A DNA stretch of 64,000 bases from JACPVF01 sp964502095 (GCA_964502095.1 CAZCUF010000003.1:186001-250000), one strand, 5' to 3'; positions 25,570 through 33,790 are shown, counted from the stretch's first letter. Translations and numbers: made by a program. The notes: a model not told the origin generated them from the sequence alone.

Positions 25570-25598
25570 AGTATAAACTCACCTTTGGGCGGCGTCAA
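25570..25598 (-). promoter_or_regulatory. Promoter of the GntR-korA-korB operon
   Basis: TTGACG and TATACT on the minus strand are separated by exactly 17 bases. The predicted start near 25563 lies just before the palindromic operator. It is the clearest sigma-70 promoter in the window. Confidence 0.8.
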
Positions 25599-25754
25599 GT
25601 GAAATGGCTTGAATTTCCAACTCCGCGAGGAAAATGAAGGCGGAGTGAAAGGTTAAGCGCTGTTTTGGCTTTGGCATTTGTCGATTCGGTGAAAGGGCCG
25701 GCCATTATCTTTCACGAAACACGGCAATTGCATTAAGCAAGCCTGTGACTTTCA

Positions 25755-25812
25755 TAACGATAAACTCGTTTGAATTAAAGCGGCCGTTCTGTGAAAAAAA
25801 GCTTTATCGTTA
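25755..25812. repeat. Inverted repeat upstream of the unknown two-gene operon
   Basis: TAACGATAAA at 25755-25764 and its exact complement TTTATCGTTA at 25803-25812 are 38 bases apart and lie just before a TATAAT box. They could be a pair of operator half-sites or a DNA-looping site. Confidence 0.5.
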
Positions 25813-25815
25813 GGG

Positions 25816-25821
25816 TATAAT
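25816..25821 (+). promoter_or_regulatory. -10 element of the unknown two-gene operon
   Basis: A consensus TATAAT stands 47 bases before the ATG at 25869. No good -35 is seen at 17 bases, which suggests an activator-dependent promoter, perhaps using the adjoining inverted repeat. Confidence 0.6.
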
Positions 25822-25868
25822 GGTTTTTTGGTAAGACCGCAACAAAGACATTAATTGACAAGGTAGCC

Positions 25869-27440
25869 ATGGCAGGTACTATTCCCATCCCTTCCGACTA
25901 TTGGAAGAATCTACAAACAACCCCGCGCGACGTGGAATTTTTGCATAACTATCTCTTTGAACGTGAAATGCCTTTAACAGCGCATGAACTGGTTTCGGTG
26001 TTGATCGGTGAACGAGTTCGGCACGAGCAAACGGCTTTGGTGCAAAAGCATACGGCCGGCGGGAAAACATATCTACCCCAGGATTCATATCAGGCCGGGG
26101 ATGAATTGATCTTCCCTGCTTTGAATTGGCGGCGGGGAACGGTGACCACCGCGCGGGCGGGCGTGAATCCTGCCGTGGGCGAATTCAATGTGATCTCGGT
26201 GGCGATGGCGGAAGGCGAAGAGCGCATGTTCGCTTCCAGTCTCGCTGATCATAGTTTGAATCGTGCGCAGAATTCCGAGGCCGAAGAAGACGCGGTGGAT
26301 GTGGAAGCGATTGTCCGTGAATACGGGCAGGAACTAGAAGATAAGATCGAAGCAGTTTTCGAAGCGGATGATAACCTGGTGCAGATCGCGGGGCGCTGGT
26401 TTCCCCGGGCCTTGCTGGTGGATGTCAATGTGGGACATCTTAATTTGGCGGAGGCCGTGCTCGATATGTCCGGCGGCGAACCACAACCCGCGGCCGCGTT
26501 ATTGAAAGATGTCGAACTGCCCGCGGGTGTGAATCCCAAGCTGGCCGAGTTTTCGCTCAACCTTGCCTTGCAGGAAGATGATCGTTTTGACGAGGTCGGT
26601 CCGGCAGGGGAGATACTTTGGTGTTTGCGCCGGCTCGAACCGCAAGGCGTGCGGGAAGTGCCGACTTTCCTGCGTTACACGCCCATCGAACATGATCGCT
26701 CGAAACTGACGCCGGAAATGCTGGTGCTCGAATCACAGCTTGACGATGAGCTGAGTCCGCTTCAGGATGCCCGTTCCGCGAAGGATGATTCCCGCTCGTA
26801 CACGTTCAGCCTGATCTATCCCCATCTGCGCGCGGGCACTTTGCCGCTATCGGCACGGGCGCGGAAGTTTTTCCCTACTGCGTATGAATCACCGCGCGTC
26901 CGTTTCACGATTGTGGATGGAAAAACCGGGGCGAGGATTCCGGCCTGGGTTGTGCGAACCGATGGTTATGTCTATGGACTGCGGGAATGGTATAAATCCC
27001 ATGCGCTGATTCCCGGTAGTCTGGTCGAGATCAAACATAGCGAGAAACCCGGTGAGGTTATCGTCGAGGCAAAGACTCAGCGTTCCACGAAAGACTGGGT
27101 GCGGACGCTTATGGTCGGTGCAGACGGCGGCATGGTGTTTGCGATGTTGAAACAGCCCATCACAGCCGAGTTCAACGACCGCATGGCGATCTTTGTACCG
27201 GATTTTGGTTTGCTCGATCCGCTTTGGAGCCAGAAGCGTTCGTTCGAAGACATCGTCGTCTCGATCATGCGTGAATTGACTAAACTGACTCCGCAAGGCC
27301 ATGTGCACGCGCAGGAGCTGTACGCGGCGGTCAACTTGGTGCGGCGCGTGCCCCCGGCTCCGTTATTGGCTTTGCTGGCAAACAAGCCGTTTGCGCATGT
27401 AGGCGATCTGCATTTCCGCCTGGGCGAGGAAGATGTATGA
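25869..27440 (+). CDS. Large protein of unknown function, first gene of a coupled pair
   Basis: This 523-residue protein is not recognised with certainty. The N-terminal 60 residues look like a HARE-HTH or winged-helix module (DVEFLHNYLFEREMPLTAHELVSVLIGERVR). A second similar stretch occurs near residues 445-520 (HVHAQELYAAVNLVRRVPPAPLLALLANKPFAHVGDLHFRLG). The centre is acidic, with about 25 Asp/Glu between residues 130 and 185, then a beta-rich part with VRFTIVDGKTGARIPAWVVR. There is no signal peptide or membrane helix. The stop overlaps the next gene's start by four bases. Two HTH-like ends around an acidic core suggest nucleic-acid or transcription work, but this is inference only. Confidence 0.78.
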   Translation: MAGTIPIPSDYWKNLQTTPRDVEFLHNYLFEREMPLTAHELVSVLIGERVRHEQTALVQKHTAGGKTYLPQDSYQAGDELIFPALNWRRGTVTTARAGVNPAVGEFNVISVAMAEGEERMFASSLADHSLNRAQNSEAEEDAVDVEAIVREYGQELEDKIEAVFEADDNLVQIAGRWFPRALLVDVNVGHLNLAEAVLDMSGGEPQPAAALLKDVELPAGVNPKLAEFSLNLALQEDDRFDEVGPAGEILWCLRRLEPQGVREVPTFLRYTPIEHDRSKLTPEMLVLESQLDDELSPLQDARSAKDDSRSYTFSLIYPHLRAGTLPLSARARKFFPTAYESPRVRFTIVDGKTGARIPAWVVRTDGYVYGLREWYKSHALIPGSLVEIKHSEKPGEVIVEAKTQRSTKDWVRTLMVGADGGMVFAMLKQPITAEFNDRMAIFVPDFGLLDPLWSQKRSFEDIVVSIMRELTKLTPQGHVHAQELYAAVNLVRRVPPAPLLALLANKPFAHVGDLHFRLGEEDV

Positions 27441-27871
27441 TGCCTGAGGTGAAACGGTTTAGCCTTTTGAAACCTACCATCGAAACTCCGTTCCATATTG
27501 ATTTTGACTGGTGGAAGCAAAATGAAAATGACTGGCACGTTTTCCTGCGCTCCATGTTATGCCCCGAGCATCAGGAAGCTTTCGCGAACATGGAAGAAGG
27601 GCAGATGATCGACTGGGTCGATCCCGAGACCGCGGAGGTGAAGCCGGTGAACGGCATTCAACACGCGCTGATGACTCATTGCGCGCTTCAGCCCGACTTT
27701 TTGAATGAACGCACGGCGCTGGTGGAGGCGGTCTTTCGGCTTTTCCTTGCCAATGGGAATGTGCCGATGTCAGCGCAGGAACTTTCTGCCAGGCTCAACC
27801 GCCCGGCGGAAACGATCTTGCGCACACTGGCCGGTCCGCGTGTGTATCACGGCTTAAGACCGGTACAATGA
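27437..27871 (+). CDS. Protein of unknown function, second gene of a coupled pair
   Basis: This 144-residue protein is translationally coupled to the 523-residue gene (ATGA overlap; a second ATG follows at once). The N-terminal half is Trp-rich (FDWWKQNENDWHVFLRSML). The C-terminal half, about residues 92-140, has a helix-turn-helix look (AVFRLFLANGNVPMSAQELSARLNRPAETILRTLAG), ending in VYHGLRP as the wing. It echoes the C-terminal HTH of its partner, so the two may form one DNA- or RNA-binding complex. The family is not recognised. A tRNA-Arg promoter box lies in its last codons. Confidence 0.75.
   Translation: MMPEVKRFSLLKPTIETPFHIDFDWWKQNENDWHVFLRSMLCPEHQEAFANMEEGQMIDWVDPETAEVKPVNGIQHALMTHCALQPDFLNERTALVEAVFRLFLANGNVPMSAQELSARLNRPAETILRTLAGPRVYHGLRPVQ
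27864..27869 (+). promoter_or_regulatory. -10 box of tRNA-Arg(TCT) inside the preceding gene
   Basis: TACAAT overlaps the end of the upstream coding region and lies eight bases before the tRNA. No clear -35 is visible. Confidence 0.45.
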
Positions 27872-27877
27872 GAGTAA

Positions 27878-27950
27878 GCCCCCGTAGCTCAACGGATAGA
27901 GCACCAGCCTTCTAAGCTGTTGGTTGTGGGTTCGAATCCCGCCGGGGGCG
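27878..27950 (+). tRNA. tRNA-Arg (anticodon TCT)
   Basis: Acceptor GCCCCCG pairs with CGGGGGC, the D-arm is GCTCAACGGATAGAGC, the anticodon loop CTTCTAA holds TCT, and the T-arm has GGTTCGAATCC. The CCA end is not encoded (CCT follows). It reads AGA codons. Its acceptor stem equals that of tRNA-Arg(TCG) at 9.6 kb. Confidence 0.95.
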
Positions 27951-27996
27951 CCTGCTTTCAGTTTTATTGGAAGAAATATATGAAGGAGTAATTACA

Positions 27997-28524
27997 ATGC
28001 CTACAGAACGTTTTGACTTGATCAGATTTTCCGGCAGGGAGCAGACTGTCGTTGGCGACGATATTAAAGTCGGGCAAAAAGCGCCGGAGTTTTTCATCCA
28101 GAAAAACGACTGGTCCATCAGTAAAGGGCTGAAGGAGACCAAGCGCAAAGTGCGGATCATCGCGGCGGCGCCTTCTCTCGATACTGCAACCTGTGACCGC
28201 GAAACGCGGCGTTTCAATGAAGAAGCCGCGAAGCTGGGCAAGGATATTGTCATCATGGTCGTCAGCATGGATCTGCCAGCCGCGCAGAAGCGCTGGTGCG
28301 GCGCGGCCGGCGTGGATCAGGTAATGACCGTTTCCGATGCCGCGCGCGCCGACTTCGGAAAAAAGTATGGCTGTTTGATGAAGGAAGTCCGCCTTCTGCG
28401 CCGCGCAGTATTCGTGGTGGATAAGAAGCGTATCGTGACTTACTCGGCTTATATGGCGGCGAACAGCGATGAACCAAATTACGAAGAAGTGCTTGAAGCG
28501 GCCAAAGCGGCGTTGGGCAAATAG
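27997..28524 (+). CDS. tpx: Thiol peroxidase (Tpx, atypical 2-Cys peroxiredoxin)
   Basis: From the ATG at 27997, set by AAGGAG eight bases upstream, the protein has 175 residues. The peroxidatic Cys66 is in PSLDTATCDRETRRFN and the resolving Cys101 in QKRWCGAAG, 35 residues later, as in Tpx enzymes. They reduce hydroperoxides using thioredoxin in the cytosol. An in-frame start 30 bases earlier is rejected for lack of a ribosome site. Neighbours are Hsp20 and Lon, giving a stress-protein cluster. Confidence 0.9.
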   Translation: MPTERFDLIRFSGREQTVVGDDIKVGQKAPEFFIQKNDWSISKGLKETKRKVRIIAAAPSLDTATCDRETRRFNEEAAKLGKDIVIMVVSMDLPAAQKRWCGAAGVDQVMTVSDAARADFGKKYGCLMKEVRLLRRAVFVVDKKRIVTYSAYMAANSDEPNYEEVLEAAKAALGK

Positions 28525-28541
28525 TACGAGGAGCGGGTTCG

Positions 28542-28940
28542 ATGCCAACAGTAATTCATAAATCCAGGCTGACGATCACTGAGGGACATCGTGAAACGAC
28601 GCGTGCGGTGGAATGGAAGGCTCGTCCGAGTCTTTGGAGTCCGCCGATCGATCTGTATGAGACGCCCGATCGTTATGTAGTTCGCATGGAAATCGCCGGA
28701 ATGCGCGAAGAGGAATTTGAAGTGATTGTTGAAGACAACATCCTTTTCATCAGCGGTTCGCGGCCGGACATTGCGGAGCGCCGCGCCTTTCATCAAATGG
28801 AAATCCGCTTCGGGAAATTTGCCACTGCCATCGCCATTCCCGGGCCGGTGGATGTTGATGACGCACGCGCCGAGTACAAAGACGGCTTCTTGAACATCGT
28901 ATTTCCAAAAGCCAAACATAATCAGATCAAGGTTGAATAA
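28542..28940 (+). CDS. Small heat-shock protein (Hsp20/alpha-crystallin)
   Basis: This 132-residue protein has an alpha-crystallin domain from about residue 30 (PPIDLYETPDRYVVRMEIAGMREEEFEVIVEDNILFISG) to the end, with the C-terminal GFLNIVFPKAK. The usual I-x-I anchor appears as IKV close to the terminus. It binds unfolding proteins without ATP and forms oligomers in the cytosol. GAGGAG precedes the ATG. It lies 5 bases before the predicted Lon start, so chaperone and protease are probably made together. Confidence 0.93.
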   Translation: MPTVIHKSRLTITEGHRETTRAVEWKARPSLWSPPIDLYETPDRYVVRMEIAGMREEEFEVIVEDNILFISGSRPDIAERRAFHQMEIRFGKFATAIAIPGPVDVDDARAEYKDGFLNIVFPKAKHNQIKVE

Positions 28941-28945
28941 TTCGC

Positions 28946-31588
28946 ATGTCTGCGGCGCGCTGGCAATCCAATTTTAGCGACCTGTTTCAATGGGTTGGCG
29001 AATCGGACGATGAGCTTTTATCGTTGCTCATGTCGTCGAATGTTTCCAATTCTCAGAAGAAGGAATCGGATTCTCCCGAAGCGCAGGCTCAGGAAGAATC
29101 AAAATATCCGGATGTATTACCGATCCTGCCACTGCGCGGCGTGGTCGTGTATCCCGAAACGGCCGTCCCGCTGACGGTTGGACAGCCGCGTTCTATTCGA
29201 TTGGTGGATGAAGTTGTCGCGGGCGATAAACTGGTTGGTCTGGTGGCGGCTATAAATCCGGAATTGGAAACGCCGGGCCCAAACGATCTTCATCGCTACG
29301 GGACGATCGCCACTGTCCATCGCCTGTTGCGCGCGCCGGATGGCACCATCCGCCTGCTGGTTCAAGGCATGGATCGCTTCCGCCTCGGCGAGTTCATTCA
29401 GGAAGAACCGTATCTCAAAGCGCATATTGAACTTGCACCCGAGTCGACTCAGACAGGCCTGGAGATCGACGCGCTGGCGCGTAATGCCCGCGATCAATTT
29501 CAACAGATCACGCAGATGATCCCCTCCTTTCCGGAGGAGCTGGCCAACTCGATTGCGGCAATCGAGGATCCGTTACAAACGGCCTATACCATCGCGAACT
29601 TCCAGCGCATTGACTTGAAAGATGCGCAGGAAATCCTTGAACTTGACTCGGCGGCGGACAAACTCAAGAAATTGGTCGGTTTGCTGGTGCGTGAAGCGGA
29701 AGTGCTTACGCTCGGTCAGAAGATTCAAAACGAAGCGCGCGGCGAGATCGAAAAAGTTCAGCGCGAATATTTCCTGCGCGAACAAATGAAGGCCATTCAG
29801 AAGGAACTTGGCGAGAAGGACGAACAAGCCGTTGAGACGGAGGAATTCCGCAAGAAGATCGAAGAAGCCAAGATGCCCGAAGAGGCGGATAAAATGGCGC
29901 GCCGGGAACTGGATCGGCTTTCCCATTTGCCGACTGCCGCCGCGGAATACGGCGTCATCCGCACTTATCTCGATTGGCTGACTTCACTGCCGTGGTCGAA
30001 GAATACACAGGACAATCTGGATATCGCGCATGCGCGCGAGATCTTGGATACGGACCATTACGGCCTCAAGGATGTAAAGGAACGTATCCTTGAATTTCTT
30101 GCCATTCGCAAATTACGCCTCGACCGCAAGGACGAAGAGAAGCAGGCTCCCGCCGACGCGATCCGCCGCGAACGCGAAGGCGTGATCCTGTGTTTTATCG
30201 GGCCGCCCGGCGTGGGCAAGACCTCGCTTGGTCAGTCCATTGCGCGCGCCATGGAGCGCAAGTTTACGCGTATTTCTCTCGGCGGCGTGCGCGATGAAGC
30301 TGAGATTCGCGGGCATCGCCGCACGTACATCGGCGCGATGCCGGGCCGTATTCTACAGGCACTGCGCCGCGTGGAGAGCAACAACCCGGTCTTCATGCTC
30401 GATGAGGTGGATAAGCTGACTGCGGATTTTCACGGCGATCCGGCCTCGGCTTTGCTGGAAGTGCTCGACCCCGAACAGAACGCCGAATTCCGCGATAATT
30501 ATCTCGAAGTGGCCTACGATCTGTCTCAAATTCTATTTATCACCACGGCCAACACGCTCGAAACAATTCCCGGGCCGTTGCTCGACCGCATGGAAATTAT
30601 CACGCTTTCGGGATATACCGAGAGTGAAAAGATGTCCATCGCGCGCGGATATTTAATCCCGCGCCAGATTCGTGAGAATAGTTTGCATGAAAGCGAAGTC
30701 TCGTTCACCGACGACGCTCTGCAAAAGATCGTTCGCGAATATACGCGTGAAGCCGGGGTTCGCAGTTTGGAACGGCGCATTGGCGCGGTCTGCCGCAAGA
30801 TCGGGACGCGCGTCGCGGAGGGGAAAGGCGCCAATTTCACGATCACGCCGGACCTCGTGGAGGAGTTTCTCGATCATCCGATCTTCCTCGGTCCCGACGA
30901 AGTCAACCTGCGCGTTTCGATTCCGGGTGTCGCGCCCGGCCTGGCATGGACTTCCTATGGCGGCGATATCTTGTTCATCGAAGCCACGCGCATGCCCGGC
31001 GGAAAAGGATTTCAAATCACCGGTTCGATTGGCAATGTGATGCAGGAGTCGGCGCGTGCCGCGCTTTCATTTGTGCGTTCGCATGCCGAGCAGTTGAGAA
31101 TTGACCCGGCTTTCTTCGACCGATCCGATATTCACATGCATGTTCCCGCCGGCGCACAACCCAAGGACGGCCCATCCGCAGGCGTGACGATGGCCACTGC
31201 GCTGGTATCGCTGATCTCGGGACGCAAGGTGAAATCGCATCTCGGGATGACCGGCGAGATCACGCTGAGGGGGCAGGTGCTCCCGGTTGGCGGAATCAAG
31301 GAAAAGGTCCTGGCCGCGCACCGCAACGGCCTGCAGACGGTGATTCTGCCGCGTCGCAATGGACAGGACCTCGAAGATGTCGCGCCGGAAGTGCGTGAGT
31401 CGATGAAATTTATCCTGGCGGATACGGTGGACGATGTGTTGCTGGCCGCTTTGGAAGCGCCAAAAACGGTTAAGGTAAAATCCAATGGGAATTCCCGTGC
31501 CGGTTCGCAGGGAAAATCCGCTGTGAAAAAACATCCTGCAAAGAAGAAAGTTAGCGCACATGCCAAAAGTACTGCTCGTCGAAGATGA
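28946..31588 (+). CDS. lon: ATP-dependent protease Lon
   Basis: The 880-residue protein has the LonA layout: N-terminal substrate domain from about residue 55 (LPILPLRGVVVYPETAVPL), a coiled region, AAA+ module with Walker A GPPGVGKTS near 419 and Walker B VFMLDEVDKL, and the protease domain. The catalytic dyad is Ser744 (PKDGPSAGV) and Lys787 (GGIKEK). It degrades misfolded and regulatory proteins. The N terminus is about 50 residues longer than usual and there is no ribosome site at 28946; an ATG at 29031 is possible. The Lys-rich C-terminal tail overlaps the receiver gene by 29 bases. Confidence 0.96.
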   Translation: MSAARWQSNFSDLFQWVGESDDELLSLLMSSNVSNSQKKESDSPEAQAQEESKYPDVLPILPLRGVVVYPETAVPLTVGQPRSIRLVDEVVAGDKLVGLVAAINPELETPGPNDLHRYGTIATVHRLLRAPDGTIRLLVQGMDRFRLGEFIQEEPYLKAHIELAPESTQTGLEIDALARNARDQFQQITQMIPSFPEELANSIAAIEDPLQTAYTIANFQRIDLKDAQEILELDSAADKLKKLVGLLVREAEVLTLGQKIQNEARGEIEKVQREYFLREQMKAIQKELGEKDEQAVETEEFRKKIEEAKMPEEADKMARRELDRLSHLPTAAAEYGVIRTYLDWLTSLPWSKNTQDNLDIAHAREILDTDHYGLKDVKERILEFLAIRKLRLDRKDEEKQAPADAIRREREGVILCFIGPPGVGKTSLGQSIARAMERKFTRISLGGVRDEAEIRGHRRTYIGAMPGRILQALRRVESNNPVFMLDEVDKLTADFHGDPASALLEVLDPEQNAEFRDNYLEVAYDLSQILFITTANTLETIPGPLLDRMEIITLSGYTESEKMSIARGYLIPRQIRENSLHESEVSFTDDALQKIVREYTREAGVRSLERRIGAVCRKIGTRVAEGKGANFTITPDLVEEFLDHPIFLGPDEVNLRVSIPGVAPGLAWTSYGGDILFIEATRMPGGKGFQITGSIGNVMQESARAALSFVRSHAEQLRIDPAFFDRSDIHMHVPAGAQPKDGPSAGVTMATALVSLISGRKVKSHLGMTGEITLRGQVLPVGGIKEKVLAAHRNGLQTVILPRRNGQDLEDVAPEVRESMKFILADTVDDVLLAALEAPKTVKVKSNGNSRAGSQGKSAVKKHPAKKKVSAHAKSTARRR

Positions 31589-31916
31589 CGTTACCATGGT
31601 CTCCCTACTCCAAACTCTTTTGAAAATGGAAAATTTTCAGGTGGTGGCCCTGGACGCGGACGGTAATGTGCCTGAGGCAGTTTATGCGGAACAACCGGAT
31701 GTATTGCTTTTGGATGTGCATCTTTCCCGGCAGGACGGCCTTCAGATTCTCGAGAGCCTGCGCAGAAACGAGGCAACCAAAGACGTGCGCGTGGTAATGA
31801 CCTCCGGGCTGAATCTCAAAGACGAATGTCTGCGACACGGCGCCAATGGTTTTCTGCTTAAGCCTTATATGCCCGACGATCTGGTCGAGATTCTGAAGAA
31901 GACGATCAGCGCGTAG
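31560..31916 (+). CDS. Single-domain response regulator (receiver)
   Basis: This 118-residue protein is a CheY-like receiver domain without an output domain. The acidic pair is Asp9-Asp10 (VEDD), the phospho-acceptor Asp52 in LLLDVHLSRQDG, then TSG and the conserved Lys in FLLKPYMPDD. It begins inside the last 29 bases of lon in another frame, so translation is coupled. The acetyltransferase gene follows at once. The cognate kinase is not nearby. Confidence 0.9.
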   Translation: MPKVLLVEDDVTMVSLLQTLLKMENFQVVALDADGNVPEAVYAEQPDVLLLDVHLSRQDGLQILESLRRNEATKDVRVVMTSGLNLKDECLRHGANGFLLKPYMPDDLVEILKKTISA

Positions 31917-32350
31917 TGAGTTCCCGTTTTTCGATCCGTACGTTTCAATATCCACAGGATTATCCGGCGGTTCTGAGCCTTTGGGAAAGAATGGAAAAAG
32001 GCGTTCATGTGGGACGTTCGGATGCGCCGCAGGAGATCGAAAAAAAGATTCGCCGCGATCCCGACCTGTTCCTGGTTGCCGAGTCGAAAGGGCGGATGAT
32101 CGGTTCGGTGATTGGCGGTTTCGATGGCCGCCGGGGAATCATTTATCATTTGGCAGTTGCCGGGCCTCATCGTCATCGCGGAGTTGCAAACCGCCTGATG
32201 GACGAAGTTGAAAGTCGTTTGCGGGCCAAAGGCTGTTTGCGCTGTTATCTTCTGGTTCAGGCCGGCAACGAAGAAGCCGAAAATTTTTATGCTCAACGCG
32301 GCTGGGCATGGATGGATTCAGTTCGGCCGTACAGCAAGGATTTGGTTTAA
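31916..32350 (+). CDS. GNAT-family N-acetyltransferase (RimI-like)
   Basis: This 144-residue protein carries the GNAT acetyl-CoA site in LAVAGPHRHRGVANRLMDEVESRLRAKG (about residues 80-107), preceded by the beta-bulge strand GMIGSVIGGFDGRRGIIYHLAV and followed by NEEAENFYAQRGW. A GTG start overlaps the receiver's TAG stop. The substrate is unknown; a protein N-terminal amine is possible by analogy with RimI. Its stop shares one base with the Mog/MoaB start. Confidence 0.87.
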   Translation: MSSRFSIRTFQYPQDYPAVLSLWERMEKGVHVGRSDAPQEIEKKIRRDPDLFLVAESKGRMIGSVIGGFDGRRGIIYHLAVAGPHRHRGVANRLMDEVESRLRAKGCLRCYLLVQAGNEEAENFYAQRGWAWMDSVRPYSKDLV

Positions 32351-32835
32351 TGGAAATTCGTTTTGGCATTTTGACTGCTTCGGATCGCTCTGCGCGCGGG
32401 GAACGCGCGGATGTTTCCGGCCCGGCGCTTGCGGATCTGATTCGCACCCGCGGCTGGTCGGTGATTAAGCAGGCGATTCTTCCCGACGATCGCTCCGCGC
32501 TGGCCGCCGCCATGCGCACTTGGGCCGATGGCGGCGAAGTGGATGTGATCCTCGTCACCGGCGGGACCGGGTTTGCGCCGCGCGATGTGACTCCCGAAGC
32601 CACGCTGGATGTGATCGAGCGTGCCGCGCCGGGTCTTTCGGAAGCGATGCGCGCCGCCAGCCTGAAGATTACTCCGAATGCGATGCTCATGCGCCTCGCG
32701 GCGGGCATCCGTAAACGGACTTTGATCATCGACCTGCCGGGAAGCCCGAAAGGCGCAGTCGAAAACCTGGAAGTGGTTTTGCCGGTTCTGGATCACGCCG
32801 TCAAACTGATGAGAGATGAAGACGCGGGACATTAA
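32350..32835 (+). CDS. Molybdopterin adenylyltransferase-like protein (Mog/MoaB)
   Basis: The 161-residue protein has the MogA/MoaB fold signatures: ILTASDRSARGERADVSGPAL at the N terminus, VDVILVTGGTGFAPRDVTPEAT in the middle, and DLPGSPKGAVENLEVVLPVLDHA near the end. It adenylylates molybdopterin before molybdenum insertion. This is relevant because NarG, about 20 kb downstream, needs the molybdenum cofactor. An earlier in-frame start inside the GNAT gene is rejected in favour of the ATG that overlaps the GNAT stop (TAATG). Confidence 0.88.
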   Translation: MEIRFGILTASDRSARGERADVSGPALADLIRTRGWSVIKQAILPDDRSALAAAMRTWADGGEVDVILVTGGTGFAPRDVTPEATLDVIERAAPGLSEAMRAASLKITPNAMLMRLAAGIRKRTLIIDLPGSPKGAVENLEVVLPVLDHAVKLMRDEDAGH

Positions 32836-32861
32836 CCCTGCCGCACTTTGTAACCTTGGGC

Positions 32862-32867
32862 TATAAT
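32862..32867 (+). promoter_or_regulatory. -10 element of efp
   Basis: A perfect TATAAT lies 34 bases before the efp ATG, with GAGGAAAG as a ribosome site after it. The -35 is not distinct. Confidence 0.55.
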
Positions 32868-32901
32868 CCGCCCGCTTGAAATTCCACATTACGAGGAAAG
32901 T

Positions 32902-33459
32902 ATGATTGATGTCAATGAACTTCGCAAAGGCGTAACCTTTGAATTGGACGGTACGCTTTATAAAGTGATCGAATACAGCCATAATAAAACCGGGCGCGGC
33001 AACGCCAACATCCGTGTAAAAGCGCGCAATTTGCTGACCGGCGCCAATATCGAGCGCACCTTCTCCTCCGGGCAGTCGGTGCAGGATGTGCGGCTCGATT
33101 TTCACGATGTCTCCTATCTTTATAACGACGGCGATTTTTATTATTTCATGGATAACGAAACCTTCGACCAACCCGCCGTCAAGCGCGACCTGCTCGGCGA
33201 CGATGCCTTATATTTAAAAGAGGGAATGGAAGTGAAGCTCACTTTCTATAAAGGCCAGGCGCTGGATATCGAATTGCCCACCTCGGTGGATCTGGAAGTC
33301 ATCGAGGCTGAGATGGCGATCCGCGGCGACACAGCCACAGGCGTAACGAAAAAGGTCAAAACCTCCACCGGGCTCGAGGTGCATTGTCCGCAATTTGTAA
33401 AAGTGGGCGATGTGATTCGTGTGGACACGCGTACCGGGGAATATGTAACCAGAGTCTAA
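32902..33459 (+). CDS. efp: Translation elongation factor P
   Basis: This 185-residue protein has the three-domain EF-P layout: a KOW-like N domain, RNLLTGANIERTFSSGQSVQD, a middle domain with YFMDNETFDQPAV, and the C-terminal GDTATGVTKKVKTSTGLEVHCPQFVKVGDVIRVDTRTGEY signature. EF-P rescues ribosomes stalled on polyproline stretches. The loop tip reads KTGRGNAN, with Arg at residue 32 where E. coli-type proteins have a lysine that is beta-lysylated. No modification enzyme is seen nearby. Its stop shares one base with the next start. Confidence 0.96.
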   Translation: MIDVNELRKGVTFELDGTLYKVIEYSHNKTGRGNANIRVKARNLLTGANIERTFSSGQSVQDVRLDFHDVSYLYNDGDFYYFMDNETFDQPAVKRDLLGDDALYLKEGMEVKLTFYKGQALDIELPTSVDLEVIEAEMAIRGDTATGVTKKVKTSTGLEVHCPQFVKVGDVIRVDTRTGEYVTRV

Positions 33460-33788
33460 TGCGTACTCCAGCCGGAAAAGAATGTAAATATTTTTTTGGG
33501 GATTATTATCGCGGCCGGAATATGGAAGAGTGCCGCCTGCTCAAAGCCTCCAACCAGCGCTGGTCGCCCGATCTGTGTAAGACCTGCCCGGCTCCGGCTA
33601 TCCAGATGGCGAATGCCTGTGAATTTCTGCAATTACACGCTGTCGTGACAAGACCATTTTCGGCGGCCTTTCAACGCCGCGTACAGATCAGCGCCTATTG
33701 CGACAAGACACATCGCAATGTCGCCGAACCGGAAATCGGCTGTGGAGAGTGTCACGGTTTTCCTTTGGAATTCAAGATAAAAGAATAA
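33459..33788 (+). CDS. Cys-rich small protein coupled to EF-P
   Basis: This 109-residue protein has eight cysteines, in ECKYF, ECRLL, LCKTCPAP, NACEF, AYCDKT and GCGECHGF. They could form one or two zinc or iron-sulfur sites. The ATG overlaps the efp TAA by one base, implying that both are made from one message. No family is recognised. There is no signal peptide, so it should be cytosolic. The linked position suggests a link to translation, but this rests on context alone. Confidence 0.75.
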   Translation: MRTPAGKECKYFFGDYYRGRNMEECRLLKASNQRWSPDLCKTCPAPAIQMANACEFLQLHAVVTRPFSAAFQRRVQISAYCDKTHRNVAEPEIGCGECHGFPLEFKIKE

Positions 33789-33790
33789 TC

